Below, piece after piece: positions 8,801-18,163 of a stretch of 64,000 nucleotides of DNA. The notes beneath the pieces are model-generated. The model did no database searches, was not told the DNA's origin, and saw nothing but the letters and a program-made list of their open reading frames with translations. Source of the DNA: Flavobacteriales bacterium UBA4422 (GTDB taxonomy: Bacteria; Bacteroidota; Bacteroidia; Flavobacteriales_G; Salibacteraceae); the NCBI GenBank assembly GCA_002389645.1, contig DGQE01000012.1, forward strand, positions 2,098-66,097. Direction: 5' to 3'. The position numbers and the translations under genes are program-made. Within the stretch, counting starts at the first letter, position 1. Each line of letters starts with the position of its first letter.

Positions 8801-9552
8801 AAAGCAATTCCAACGGGACAATGATCGCTTCCTTCTACCTCATTTAGAATAAATGCATCAGTGAGGCTTGAAGCCAAAGATTCACTGACGAGAAAATAAT
8901 CAATCCTCCAGCCAATGTTTCTTGCACGAGTATTTGCCCGAAAACTCCACCAAGAAAATTTTTCTTGATCCGGATAAAACTGACGGAAAGAATCAACGAA
9001 CCCAGCATTAATAAGAGCGTCCAAGCCATCAATTTCCTTCTGAGTATAGCCTGGTGATTTATCGTAGTTGCTCTTGTCGTTTTTAATATCGATCGGTTTG
9101 TGCGCGACATTCAAATCACCACAAACAATCACGGGCTTCTTCTTTTGCAGTTCCAATACGTAATTCATGAAATCTCGATCCCACTGAACGCGATAATCTA
9201 AACGCAAAAGCTCATTCTTTGAATTGGGTGTATACACAGTTACGAGCCAAAAATCTTTGAATTCGGCAGCAATGACTCTACCCTCTTGATCATGTTCATC
9301 AATTCCCATGTCGTTGATCACCTGAAGCGGTTCAGTTTTGCTCAAAATAGCCGTTCCCGAATATCCTTTCTTAACAGCACTGTTGCTAAAAACATGGTAG
9401 TCAATTCCGAATAGCGTTTCCCTCACTTGATCATCTTGAGCCTTAGTTTCTTGCAAACACATGATGTCTGGATCTAATTCGTGAAGCTTATCCACAAAAC
9501 CTTTACTCGCTGCAGCCCTTACTCCGTTTACATTCCAAGAAATCAATTTCAT
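8797..9552 (-). CDS. xth: Exodeoxyribonuclease III (AP endonuclease)
   Basis: A 251-residue member of the exonuclease III/AP endonuclease family that cuts DNA at abasic sites and trims 3' ends in base-excision repair. The metal and catalytic signatures are complete: ISWNVNG at residues 4-10, the metal-binding glutamate E35 in LQETKAQ, GDLNVAHKPIDI near residue 142, GWRIDYFL near 221, and the C-terminal GSDHCP with the catalytic Asp-His pair. Length is normal for the ExoA/XthA type. It stands alone between convergent selD and a divergent exported protein. The alternative, a sphingomyelinase-like EEP enzyme, is unlikely given the AP-endonuclease-specific motifs. Confidence 0.95.
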   Translation of the reverse strand: MKLISWNVNGVRAAASKGFVDKLHELDPDIMCLQETKAQDDQVRETLFGIDYHVFSNSAVKKGYSGTAILSKTEPLQVINDMGIDEHDQEGRVIAAEFKDFWLVTVYTPNSKNELLRLDYRVQWDRDFMNYVLELQKKKPVIVCGDLNVAHKPIDIKNDKSNYDKSPGYTQKEIDGLDALINAGFVDSFRQFYPDQEKFSWWSFRANTRARNIGWRIDYFLVSESLASSLTDAFILNEVEGSDHCPVGIAF

Positions 9553-9687
9553 CTTCCCTAATTTTTGCTAAAAATAGAGGTATTCATCAGCATTCAAAAT
9601 CATCTCACAACATGACTCAAATCAATTTAAACATAGCTATATAAACCTTTGACTATCATAATTTTGAGAGTATAAAAGTTAGGAATC

Positions 9688-10188
9688 ATGAAAACATTCA
9701 TTACCCTATTCACACTACTCGTTATATCGATGCAATCATTGGCAATTCCAGTAAAGGTTAAGTTTAGAGTAATTGATATCAATAGAGATGCAATTAAAGG
9801 TGCAACAATTCGTGTTTTCGACAATAACAAGTTGATTGGAGTTAAGGAAGATGCGCCGGCAAAGGTTGTTTGGAAACTTGAATCTGACAGTTATTATACA
9901 ATAGAAATTGCTTTGGAGAATTTTGTAAGTAAACGCATTGGAATCTATACCAATGTTGACGATGATGTGGAAGAGATATTGGACAATCGTTTTGTGTTTT
10001 TTGTAGAGCTAGAGCGTAAAAGCAGATATGCTAAATATAAAAATTCAGATTATGTAACTGATTTTCCATCGGCCATTGTGGAGTTAAATATTCGTGAAGG
10101 AGTATTCAACTACAATGAAAAATACTGGATAAGCACAAGAATGCATTATCGTAAGCTTCGCAACTCATTAAGCAATCCTGAGTTTTGA
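9688..10188 (+). CDS. Exported protein with carboxypeptidase-regulatory-like fold
   Basis: A 166-residue protein with a clear signal peptide (MKTFITLFTLLVISMQSLA). Residues about 22-70 read as a small beta-sandwich of the CarboxypepD_reg type (V-x-D-x-N-x-DAIKGATIRVFDNN pattern), which in this phylum often precedes binding or anchoring modules. The rest is polar, with many aromatic and charged residues, and I do not recognise it. There is no sorting domain and no lipobox, so it is probably periplasmic. It is followed by T9SS cargo genes. Function unknown. Confidence 0.7.
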   Translation: MKTFITLFTLLVISMQSLAIPVKVKFRVIDINRDAIKGATIRVFDNNKLIGVKEDAPAKVVWKLESDSYYTIEIALENFVSKRIGIYTNVDDDVEEILDNRFVFFVELERKSRYAKYKNSDYVTDFPSAIVELNIREGVFNYNEKYWISTRMHYRKLRNSLSNPEF

Positions 10189-10266
10189 GTCATCTGATAT
10201 AGTTTAACATTCAAACTATATCATTAATCAAATAGAATGCTGAGAATTGCAAATAAATTCAATTCA

Positions 10267-11133
10267 ATGCGCGCTTTTCTTTTCTTATTTCTGATGCTAT
10301 TCACAATGCTTGGCCATGCTCAAACATTTGAGTACTACCTTCCTATTGAAAACTCAAGCGATGATGCAGAACAGGAAGGCTCCTTCATTGACATAAATGA
10401 TTTAGAGCTCGATCTTGGCGTAAGTAACGGGGAAGAGAGTTTAATTGGCCTTTTTTTTAGGTCTGTCAATCTGGATGTGCAAAGCAGTGTTGATAGCGCA
10501 ATTATACTCTTAACACTCCAACAAGATTTTGATAGTGCACTTACCGTGAATATTCTTCTTGAGGATGAAACAAAGCCCTCTTCTTATATCGATTCATTAG
10601 AACTTAAAGAGAATAGAAGCTTCTATGCCGAATCTATTTCATGGACGATTAATAGAGGAATAAAAGGAGATCAAATTGCATCCCCCGATTTGAGTTCACT
10701 GATTAACCAGATTTTGAGTGAAAATGATTGGTCAAGCACTTCAGGTATAAACTTCATCATTGAACCGGCCGACCAAGCCACAGATTCCAACTCCAATGAA
10801 TTACAGATTTATTCTTACGATCAGTCACAGACCAGCAGAAGACCGCAATTAATGATGGTGACTGACAGCGCAAACATTAACGGAATTGACCCATCATCAG
10901 TAAATTCAGCTATATCCATATATCCTAACCCGACCAATGATCAATTTAACATTGAAGGTATAAATGGTTTCTTTGAAATAAACATCTTTGACTTAAATGG
11001 CAGACTTATGCTCCATTACTCTGGCGAAAATCAAAATATTGACTTGAGTATGCTAAGCCCTGGATTTTATACAATGAGCATAATGCAGAACGGAAACACT
11101 AGATTGGAAAAGTTCGCGAAGCAAACCAATTAA
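10267..11133 (+). CDS. T9SS-sorted DNRLRE-like surface protein
   Basis: A 288-residue exported protein. The open frame begins at 10237, but the ATG at 10267 starts an ideal signal peptide (MRAFLFLFLMLFTMLGHAQ) and is preferred. Residues about 30-205 resemble the DNRLRE/propeptide-like beta module (alternating hydrophobic strands, then a PDLSSLINQIL...W helix and a RRPQLMM end strand). Residues about 215-288 are a type A T9SS sorting domain beginning ISIYPNPTNDQF and including DLNGRL and LSPGFYTM. It is thus predicted to cross the outer membrane by the Por system and be attached or released. Its stop overlaps the convergent broken T9SS gene by four bases. Confidence 0.8.
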   Translation: MRAFLFLFLMLFTMLGHAQTFEYYLPIENSSDDAEQEGSFIDINDLELDLGVSNGEESLIGLFFRSVNLDVQSSVDSAIILLTLQQDFDSALTVNILLEDETKPSSYIDSLELKENRSFYAESISWTINRGIKGDQIASPDLSSLINQILSENDWSSTSGINFIIEPADQATDSNSNELQIYSYDQSQTSRRPQLMMVTDSANINGIDPSSVNSAISIYPNPTNDQFNIEGINGFFEINIFDLNGRLMLHYSGENQNIDLSMLSPGFYTMSIMQNGNTRLEKFAKQTN

Positions 11134-11360
11134 GGTGCATACATCACTAGGTAAGTGTCAGTGCCTGCTTCTGAGAAAACAGAAGCGATAAACACCCCTG
11201 GCGACAATCCTAATTGAGAAATATTGACGGAGTTGTCAAATGATGTGATAGGAGCACTAAAAATCATACGACCATTAATATCGCGCAACATAAACTCCCC
11301 CTCAAAACCTTCTGGAAATCCTCCAAAGTTTAATTCGTTGACAATAGGATTTGGATACAT
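11130..11360 (-). pseudogene. Detached T9SS sorting domain of the broken gene upstream
   Basis: These 76 codons start with MYPNPIVNELNF and contain LRDINGRM and LGLSPGVFIASV, the complete pattern of a type A T9SS C-terminal sorting domain. It has no signal peptide and is in the same reading frame as the exported protein at 11385-12131, separated by one TAA (11385-11387) and eight sense codons. The two pieces are therefore best read as one gene (11130-12131) interrupted by a nonsense codon. If the stop is real, the sorting signal is not made with its cargo and that cargo cannot use T9SS. Confidence 0.75.
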
Positions 11361-11384
11361 CAGCGCTCTCCCAGAATAGGACTC

Positions 11385-12131
11385 TTAAGATTGATTCAAT
11401 TCCAAAACACCAAGGTTTGTGGCAGTACCATCAAAATCTGTTTGTTCTAGTTTAAGTAGAATTCTTTCCTGAACCCCAGCAACCGTTGTTGTGTAGTAGT
11501 TTTCTACATTCGAATTACCTGCAGCTAAAATATCCTCAACCAACGTCCAATCTTCACCATTGTCTGATCGATAAACGGTGAAATAATCGTTATTCTGCTC
11601 TGAAGCCGCGACCCATGACAGCATTGCAAAATCATTAATCAAATCCCCTCTTAAGCTAGTCAATTTCACGGGAAGAATTTCCCCACCAAAAGAAGTGGGA
11701 CCATCTAGTTGGCGATCCCGCGCAGACCAAATGACTGAATCACAAATACTAATAAATGTTGACAAACCACCTCCGGCTGATGCTTTTCTCACGATTCCGC
11801 TTGTCTGGAGGCTGAGGACCGAACCACATGGCAGCTGCAATTTATTTCCATTTGTAAATTCAAGCACACCTGTAATATCAAGAATAATCGGAGGTCCACA
11901 CCCTTCTAAATTATACTGGGCGTCAACTGTTATGGTATGTCCAGTTTGAATTTTAACAATATCTCCGCAATTAGGCAACCTATTCACACCATCGCAACTC
12001 CAATTTGCTGCAACCCCCCAATTAGCATTACTTAAAGAAACGCACTCCTGAGAGAAACCATCAAGTAAGAATAACGAGAATGCCAAAGAAATGACAATCA
12101 GTTTAGGAAAATATGCAATGAGCTTGGGCAT
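11385..12131 (-). pseudogene. Exported G8-like surface protein cut off before its T9SS domain
   Basis: A 248-codon open frame with a signal peptide (residues about 1-28, ending DGFSQ). Residues about 30-130 have the W-x-x-AANWSCDGVNRLPNCGD start and hydrophobic ladder of beta-helix modules common in Bacteroidota surface proteins; ILPVKLTSLRG...LSWVAASEQNNDYF near residue 165 is the fibronectin-like linker that normally leads straight into a T9SS domain. That domain follows in frame after a TAA at 11385-11387, so a single nonsense change separates cargo from its sorting signal. Either a recent pseudogene or a base error; in the former case the product would stay periplasmic. Confidence 0.75.
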
Positions 12132-12167
12132 GTTACTTTTGTCAAACGAACAATAGAAATAAAGGTT

Positions 12168-12734
12168 TTGATTTCAACGTATTTTCAACTGGGGTTTACT
12201 CATATTTTGGACTTAGCAGGTTACGATCACATGCTATTCTTACTGCTGTTGATCTCTGGTATAAAACTGAATCAAAGGAAGGAGTTATTGGGGCTTATAA
12301 CGGCATTCACCCTTGGCCATTCAATTGCTCTAGCATTAGTTACACTTTACAAACCATTAATTCCTTCGAATTTAGTTGAATTTCTAATTCCGATTACCAT
12401 TCTAATTACAGGTTTACAAAACTTGCTATCAAAATCTTCAACACTAAAATGGAAAGTTAGTCTTACGCTTTTCTTTGGACTCATACACGGAATGGGCTTT
12501 GCCTCATACTTGACAGCTCTGATGCCTCATAACAGCTCTGTATGGCAACCTCTCTTGTTTTTTAATCTTGGTGTCGAAGCCGGTCAAATTGTTTTTGCAG
12601 GCCTATTCATTAGCCTCATGTTGCTGATACCATTCACATCAAAAACCACCGTTCAAAGGATTCAAAACATTATTTCGGTAATAGGTGTTGTGATATCTAT
12701 ATTTTTAGCCGCTTCAAACTGGCCCTATTTATGA
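12168..12734 (+). CDS. HupE/UreJ-family membrane protein
   Basis: A 188-residue membrane protein with about six to seven hydrophobic segments. The family signatures are DHMLFL near residue 20, LGHSIAL near 46, HGMGFASY near 108 and FFNLGVEAGQ near 130. HupE/UreJ proteins are associated with nickel or cobalt handling; the Bacteroidota branch is uncharacterised. A TTG at 12168 is taken as the start, since the hydrophobic family core begins right after and no ATG precedes it in frame. The stop overlaps the start of an M1 peptidase (ATGA at 12731-12734), so the pair is translationally coupled. A metal-supply role for the peptidase would be a guess. Confidence 0.8.
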   Translation: MISTYFQLGFTHILDLAGYDHMLFLLLLISGIKLNQRKELLGLITAFTLGHSIALALVTLYKPLIPSNLVEFLIPITILITGLQNLLSKSSTLKWKVSLTLFFGLIHGMGFASYLTALMPHNSSVWQPLLFFNLGVEAGQIVFAGLFISLMLLIPFTSKTTVQRIQNIISVIGVVISIFLAASNWPYL

Positions 12735-15019
12735 AAAACTATAGTATTCTTCTAGCTCTAGCATTCACCACAAGCTTATTACAAGCTCAAACCGACTTCT
12801 CTCAGCTAGGCACATCTTTGCCCACGCCAAATAGTTATCGAACTGCCTCTGGAGCGCCAGGACATGAATATTATCAGCAAAAAGCAGACTATGAAATGGA
12901 CATTGTGTTGGATGACAACAAGCAGCGTATTGATGGAAAGGAGACCATAACCTATACCAACAACTCACCTGATCTTCTATCTTACCTATGGCTGCAGCTT
13001 GATCAAAACATGCGGGCTAAAGATTCTGACACGAAGAAAATCAGAACGATATCGTTAGATGAAGGTGCTAGTTATAACGATATTAAAGGACTTCACAATG
13101 AGTTTGATGGTGGTTTTAAGCTAATGAAAGTTACTGACATAAATGGCAATAAAATGCCATATACTGTCGTAAAAACAATGATGAGGGTTGATCTTCCAAA
13201 GCCTTTAAAAACTGGCGAATCAACTTCCTTAAAAATTGATTATTGGTATAACATCAACAATCGAAAGGAAATTGGAGGTCGATCAGGATTAGAGTATTTT
13301 GAGGAAGAAGACAATTACCTCTACACCATCGCGCAGTTCTTCCCAAGAATGTGCGTTTACAATGAAGTAGAAGGCTGGCAAAACAAACAATTTTTAGGTC
13401 GAGGAGAATTTGCCGTACCCTTTGGTGACTACACTGTAAACATCACTGTACCAGATGATCATATAGTTGGATCTACAGGAACACTTCAAAACCAGAAAGA
13501 TGTTCTTAGCCAAACTCAAATCGACCGGTTTGAGAAGGCGAAAACAGCAACATCACCTGTGATGATTGTCAATCCTAAAGAAGCTCTAAAAGCCGAAAAA
13601 GGAAAACCAAAAGGAACTAAAACCTGGACTTTCAAAGCCGAAAATGTGAGAGACTTTGCATTCGCATCTTCTCGAAAATTTATTTGGGATGCCATGGGTG
13701 TAGAAGTAAACGGAAAGACAATTATGTGCATGAGCTATTATCCAAAAGAAGGGAATCCGCTTTGGGAGAAGTATAGCACAGAAGTAGTGGCACACACAAT
13801 TCGCACCTACAGCAACTACACCATTCCTTACGCCTATCCTGTTGCCATTTCGGTGCATACAGACAGAATTGGAATGGAATATCCTATGATCTGCTTCAAT
13901 GGAGGAAGGCCAGAAGCTGACGGCACTTACTCTGAAGGTACTAAATACGGTATGTTAGGTGTAATCATTCACGAGGTAGGTCACAACTTCTTCCCTATGA
14001 TCATTAACTCAGACGAGCGCCAATGGACTTGGATGGATGAAGGGCTCAACACCTTCATACAGTACTTGACCGAGGTAGAATGGGACCCCAATTACCCTTC
14101 TCGAAGAGGAAATCCAGCGAAAATCGTGCACTACATGAAAGGAGATCAAGCCACCATTGCTCCGATCATGACCAACAGTGAGAGCATATTTCAATTTGGA
14201 AACAACGCATACGGCAAGCCTGCAACAGCGCTGAATATTTTACGAGAAACGATACTTGGACGAGAGCTATTCGACTTCGCATTCAAAACCTACGCTGAAC
14301 GATGGGCATATAAACACCCAACACCAGCAGATTTTTTCAGAACAATGGAAGATGCTTCTGGGGTAGATCTCGATTGGTTTTGGAGAGGTTGGTTTTACGG
14401 AACCGACCCCGTTGACATCTCCATTGACGAGGTGAAATTATTCACAATAGATAGCAAAAATCCAGACAAAGAATTGGCCTACAAAAGAGCACTTAACGAT
14501 GCAGAACCCGAATTCTTAGGAGAGCAAATTAACGCTCAAACCATTACTTCACCTGTAATCAAACAAAAGCCTGATCTTAAGGATTTTTACAACAGCTGGG
14601 ATCGTTATGAAGCGACTTCATATGACAGAGAACAATACGAGAATTTATTGAAAGGTTTAACCGAAGAAGAGAAAGAAGTTTTGGGCTATGATTGGAACTA
14701 TTACCAAATCAAATTCTCTAATGAAGGTGGACTTCCAATGCCGATAATTTTAGAGTTTATTTACGAAGACAATTCGAAAGAACGGCACTATATTCCAGCT
14801 GAAATTTGGAAGATGGATGCACAACAAGTGAGTAAAGTTTTCTACTCTAAGAAAAAGTTGAAAGAGGTAATTCTGGATCCTAATCTACAAACAGCAGATA
14901 TTGACAGAACAGATAATTATTGGCCAGAGCGAATGGAGCAAAGCCGATTCGAGCTTTACAAAAACAGAGGCCGTTATTCCAGAGGTGACGAGCCTAATCC
15001 AATGCAGAAAGCGAAATAA
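12731..15019 (+). CDS. M1-family zinc metallopeptidase, exported
   Basis: A 762-residue aminopeptidase-N-like enzyme with a signal peptide (residues 1-20, ending LLQAQ). The gluzincin zinc site is intact: H414-E-V-G-H418, with E437 in WMDEGLNTF exactly 19 residues after the second histidine. A beta-rich N-terminal domain (about 50-260) carries the family's substrate-binding region; the C-terminal third (about 610-762) is specific to the Bacteroidota branch. There is no T9SS domain, so it is probably periplasmic or outer-membrane associated. It is coupled to the HupE/UreJ gene by ATGA. Likely role: trimming of imported peptides. Substrate specificity is not visible. Confidence 0.92.
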   Translation: MKNYSILLALAFTTSLLQAQTDFSQLGTSLPTPNSYRTASGAPGHEYYQQKADYEMDIVLDDNKQRIDGKETITYTNNSPDLLSYLWLQLDQNMRAKDSDTKKIRTISLDEGASYNDIKGLHNEFDGGFKLMKVTDINGNKMPYTVVKTMMRVDLPKPLKTGESTSLKIDYWYNINNRKEIGGRSGLEYFEEEDNYLYTIAQFFPRMCVYNEVEGWQNKQFLGRGEFAVPFGDYTVNITVPDDHIVGSTGTLQNQKDVLSQTQIDRFEKAKTATSPVMIVNPKEALKAEKGKPKGTKTWTFKAENVRDFAFASSRKFIWDAMGVEVNGKTIMCMSYYPKEGNPLWEKYSTEVVAHTIRTYSNYTIPYAYPVAISVHTDRIGMEYPMICFNGGRPEADGTYSEGTKYGMLGVIIHEVGHNFFPMIINSDERQWTWMDEGLNTFIQYLTEVEWDPNYPSRRGNPAKIVHYMKGDQATIAPIMTNSESIFQFGNNAYGKPATALNILRETILGRELFDFAFKTYAERWAYKHPTPADFFRTMEDASGVDLDWFWRGWFYGTDPVDISIDEVKLFTIDSKNPDKELAYKRALNDAEPEFLGEQINAQTITSPVIKQKPDLKDFYNSWDRYEATSYDREQYENLLKGLTEEEKEVLGYDWNYYQIKFSNEGGLPMPIILEFIYEDNSKERHYIPAEIWKMDAQQVSKVFYSKKKLKEVILDPNLQTADIDRTDNYWPERMEQSRFELYKNRGRYSRGDEPNPMQKAK

Positions 15020-15148
15020 CTGCTTCTTTTCTATTTGACTTCTTCTAATTTAGGTGCAATTGGAAACCTTGACTTGCCATCATTTTTTTTCTTTAGGCAA
15101 CCAAACAATTGATTTCTTCATCTCGTTAGTGGATTAAACGCAGCACCT

Positions 15149-17461
15149 ATGAAATCATTAAAACTCAAATTGAATTACAAATTGCTATTCATAATAGCGA
15201 TGCTTTTTTCCGCTGGATGGGCTAGCGCCCAGCAGTCAGTCGAAATCTACACTGACTCACTCAGTGTGTTTTACGCGCCATGCCCTACTCCTTCTTCAGC
15301 AAGCATTCAAGTAAATGGCGAAACAGACAATTACAACCCAGCAACTGATAGCGTAAACGTTATTGTTCATTGGGGAGATGGGTTGAGCGACACCCTATTG
15401 ACTGAGTTGTATGCAGGTGGTCTCACAACAGACTATTTTTACAGCTACTTTAATCACAATTACAACACCGCAGGCACATACTACCCTGTAGTGATGGCAT
15501 TTATGCCAAACATGATATCTGACACAGTAACCTCTTTAGATAGTGTTGCCGTTCATAACTCTTGCGTTACCATAAGCGGGTATATCTATGACGACCTCAA
15601 CTCGAACTGCGCCTTTGACGCAACGGATGATACTCTATCTGGAACTGTATACGTAGAGGATAACTCAGGGAATCTTATTTCTTCAGGTTACTGCTATGGC
15701 CCAAATGCTCAATACACCTTAACCGTGACTTCTGGATTAAGCAATTTAAAAATATATGCAGCTTCATCATACGCCACTCAAACAACTTGTCCGGCTGTTG
15801 GCTATCACAATTTTAATTCAACATCCAGTCAAACGTTTGATTTTGGAGTTGAATGCACTGCAAACACTTTCGACAATGGTATGTGGTCAGGTGCATTTGT
15901 AGCATTACCTGGAGATACTGGTTCGGTTTACGCATATGGCTGGTCTAATTCATGCAATGTGAATCCAATTACTGGAACAGTTGACACAATGACAATAATC
16001 TTAGACTCGCTTGTCTCATATTTAGCGATGTACAACGGTCCTAACCCAAATGTCATTAATGGAGACACTTTGACTTGGTATTTAACGTGGTCACTTTATT
16101 ACAATTTAAACCCTCAAGCTGCACAGATTGGATCTTTAGGCTTTTTAACCATAACTGATACTTCAGCTTCGGTGGGAGATTCAGTACTCTTTGATGCAAG
16201 CATAACCAAACCCGTCAATGACATTGCCCATGCAAATAATAGTCGCTACTACTACAGAGAGGTAAATGTTTCCTATGACCCCAATAACAAAATCAACCTA
16301 CCCAGTGGTGTTGGCCCCTTGGGTAAAATTGACACTTCTACTCAAACGATCAGTTATCGCATCAACTTTCAAAACACAGGAACTGCTCCAGCGCGTAACA
16401 TATATGTTACCGATTCCATCAGCGATATGTTTGATTTGAACTCACTCCGAGTGCTTGGAGTTTCGCATCCCGCAAAATTCAGCATGCTCTACCAAGGCGA
16501 TAACCGCATACGGTTTGACTTTACGAATATCTATTTGCCGGACAGTCTGACAAATGAAGCAGAATCAAAAGGATTCATTGACATCGAATTAGACTTAGTC
16601 GACAACCTTCCAATAGGCACAACCATAGAAAATACGGCCTACATCTATTTCGACTACAATGCACCAATCATTACCAATACAGCCATCAATACGCTGTACG
16701 CTGTTCCGATGCTACCAGATGTTTTGTCCCTTGATTTAACAGCAACCGATGTCACTTGCCTTAATAATGACAATGGGACGCTATCACTGTCAGTATTAAG
16801 CGGCAACCCTCCCTACTCTTACGCTTGGAACAATGGCTCTTCATTAAGTTCACAAGAAGACCTCAGTGCAGGGTCTTATTCTGTCACTGTAACCGACAGT
16901 GAACTTCAATCAGCTGTTGGGTCTGCAGAAATACTAGAGAACAGAATTCACCAAGACCCGACAAATGGTGAAGTTCAAGGACAGACCAGCTCAGTTCAAG
17001 CCTGGGAATCATACATCTACTCAATCCAGCAAGCCATTGGCTCTAACTATGAATGGTCTGTAGAAGGAGGTGAAATAGTATCTAACGTAAATAATGTAGT
17101 GGAAATCCTTTGGTATGCCGGCCCTTCAGGCCAGATAACTATCACTCAAAAAGATCAAAACGGGTGTTATGACGAATCTACCTTAGAAATTCCGATACTA
17201 TTTTTAGGAGTTGAAAGCATCAGTAAGAATGAGTTCCGAATATTTCCAAATCCAACGGAAGGGTCAATCAGTATTAATGTTTCTCAAGCGGATGGAACAC
17301 AGAAAGTGAAAATCATTGATGTAAGTGGCAGATTGATCCTCACATCAAACCTTGAGAAAAGAGAAACAGCATTCGATCTTTCTCATTTAAACAAAGGCAT
17401 CTACTTCATTGAAGTTTCAGATATAACAAGCCGTCAAACCAAAAAGCTTGTGATAGAATAA
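15149..17461 (+). CDS. Large T9SS-sorted adhesin-like protein (PKD, SprB repeat)
   Basis: A 770-residue secreted protein. Order: signal peptide (1-27, ending ASAQ); a PKD-like domain (about 40-125, HWGDG...HNYNTAGTY); a SdrD-type segment (GYIYDDLNSNCAFD, about 140-200); a long region ending in the DUF7619-like block (VSYDPNNKINLPSG ... NTGTAPARNIYVTD ... TAYIYFDYNAPI, about 370-510); one SprB-type repeat (DVTCLNNDNGTLSLSV...PPYSYAWNNG, about 530-590); and a type A sorting domain (FRIFPNPTEGS..., about 690-770). Such proteins act at the cell surface in attachment or gliding. No catalytic motif was seen. A strong terminator follows. Confidence 0.88.
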   Translation: MKSLKLKLNYKLLFIIAMLFSAGWASAQQSVEIYTDSLSVFYAPCPTPSSASIQVNGETDNYNPATDSVNVIVHWGDGLSDTLLTELYAGGLTTDYFYSYFNHNYNTAGTYYPVVMAFMPNMISDTVTSLDSVAVHNSCVTISGYIYDDLNSNCAFDATDDTLSGTVYVEDNSGNLISSGYCYGPNAQYTLTVTSGLSNLKIYAASSYATQTTCPAVGYHNFNSTSSQTFDFGVECTANTFDNGMWSGAFVALPGDTGSVYAYGWSNSCNVNPITGTVDTMTIILDSLVSYLAMYNGPNPNVINGDTLTWYLTWSLYYNLNPQAAQIGSLGFLTITDTSASVGDSVLFDASITKPVNDIAHANNSRYYYREVNVSYDPNNKINLPSGVGPLGKIDTSTQTISYRINFQNTGTAPARNIYVTDSISDMFDLNSLRVLGVSHPAKFSMLYQGDNRIRFDFTNIYLPDSLTNEAESKGFIDIELDLVDNLPIGTTIENTAYIYFDYNAPIITNTAINTLYAVPMLPDVLSLDLTATDVTCLNNDNGTLSLSVLSGNPPYSYAWNNGSSLSSQEDLSAGSYSVTVTDSELQSAVGSAEILENRIHQDPTNGEVQGQTSSVQAWESYIYSIQQAIGSNYEWSVEGGEIVSNVNNVVEILWYAGPSGQITITQKDQNGCYDESTLEIPILFLGVESISKNEFRIFPNPTEGSISINVSQADGTQKVKIIDVSGRLILTSNLEKRETAFDLSHLNKGIYFIEVSDITSRQTKKLVIE

Positions 17462-17478
17462 TGACAATTCCATGCTAC

Positions 17479-17513
17479 AAAAAGCCGTTACATCTGATGT
17501 GACGGCTTTTTTT
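17479..17513 (+). terminator. Intrinsic terminator after the adhesin-like gene
   Basis: AAAAAGCCGTTACAT (17479-17493) pairs with ATGTGACGGCTTTTT across a three-base loop, with one T-G pair, and ends in a run of seven Ts. It lies 18 bases after the stop at 17461. Confidence 0.9.
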
Positions 17514-17584
17514 ATGCCATAATGTCGCCCAAATACAATTGGAATGATTTTCCATGTAGTTTGGTCAAACAATCATACAAGACA

Positions 17585-18163
17585 ATGAAATCATTAAGAA
17601 TTCCTTTTTATTTAGGCTTGATCACAGTACTTCTATCATCATGTGGTTACAATGGCATGGTAGATAGAGATGAAACAGTAGCCAAATCTTGGGCCGATGT
17701 TCAAACGCAATATCAAAGAAGATCAGACCTCATTCCTAACCTTGTCAGCACAGTTAAAGGCTATGCGGATTTTGAGCAAAAGACATTAACTGATGTGATC
17801 GAAGCACGTTCAAAAGCTACGAGCATGAACATCAATGCTGACGAAATCACGCCAGAGAACATCGCCAAATTTCAATCCGCACAGTCTCAATTGAGTGGTG
17901 CTCTTTCCAGACTATTAGTTACCGTAGAGAGATATCCTGACTTGAAAGCCAATCAAAACTTCTTAGAACTTCAAGCTCAACTAGAAGGCACCGAGAACAG
18001 AATAGCTGTTTCACGGCAAAAATTCAATGGTTCTGTGCAGGATTACAACAGCTACATTAGAAGCTTCCCAAGAGTAATCTATGCTGGATGGTTTGATTTT
18101 GAAAAGAAAGGCTATTTCGAAGCAGATGCTGGAACAGAGAACGCACCAAAAGTTGAGTTTTAA
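17585..18163 (+). CDS. lemA: LemA-family lipoprotein
   Basis: A 192-residue LemA protein. The open frame begins at 17522, but the ATG at 17585 starts a lipoprotein signal (MKSLRIPFYLGLI...LSSC, cysteine at about residue 20), so it is preferred. The LemA core follows: V-x-x-SWADVQTQYQRRSDLIPNLV near residue 40, long helices, and RFNG-type and NSYIRSFP elements near the end. LemA proteins sit in the membrane as helical bundles; their biochemical role is unclear. It overlaps the next gene by one base (TAATG), forming a LemA-TPM-TPM operon, an arrangement often seen in bacteria. Confidence 0.9.
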   Translation: MKSLRIPFYLGLITVLLSSCGYNGMVDRDETVAKSWADVQTQYQRRSDLIPNLVSTVKGYADFEQKTLTDVIEARSKATSMNINADEITPENIAKFQSAQSQLSGALSRLLVTVERYPDLKANQNFLELQAQLEGTENRIAVSRQKFNGSVQDYNSYIRSFPRVIYAGWFDFEKKGYFEADAGTENAPKVEF

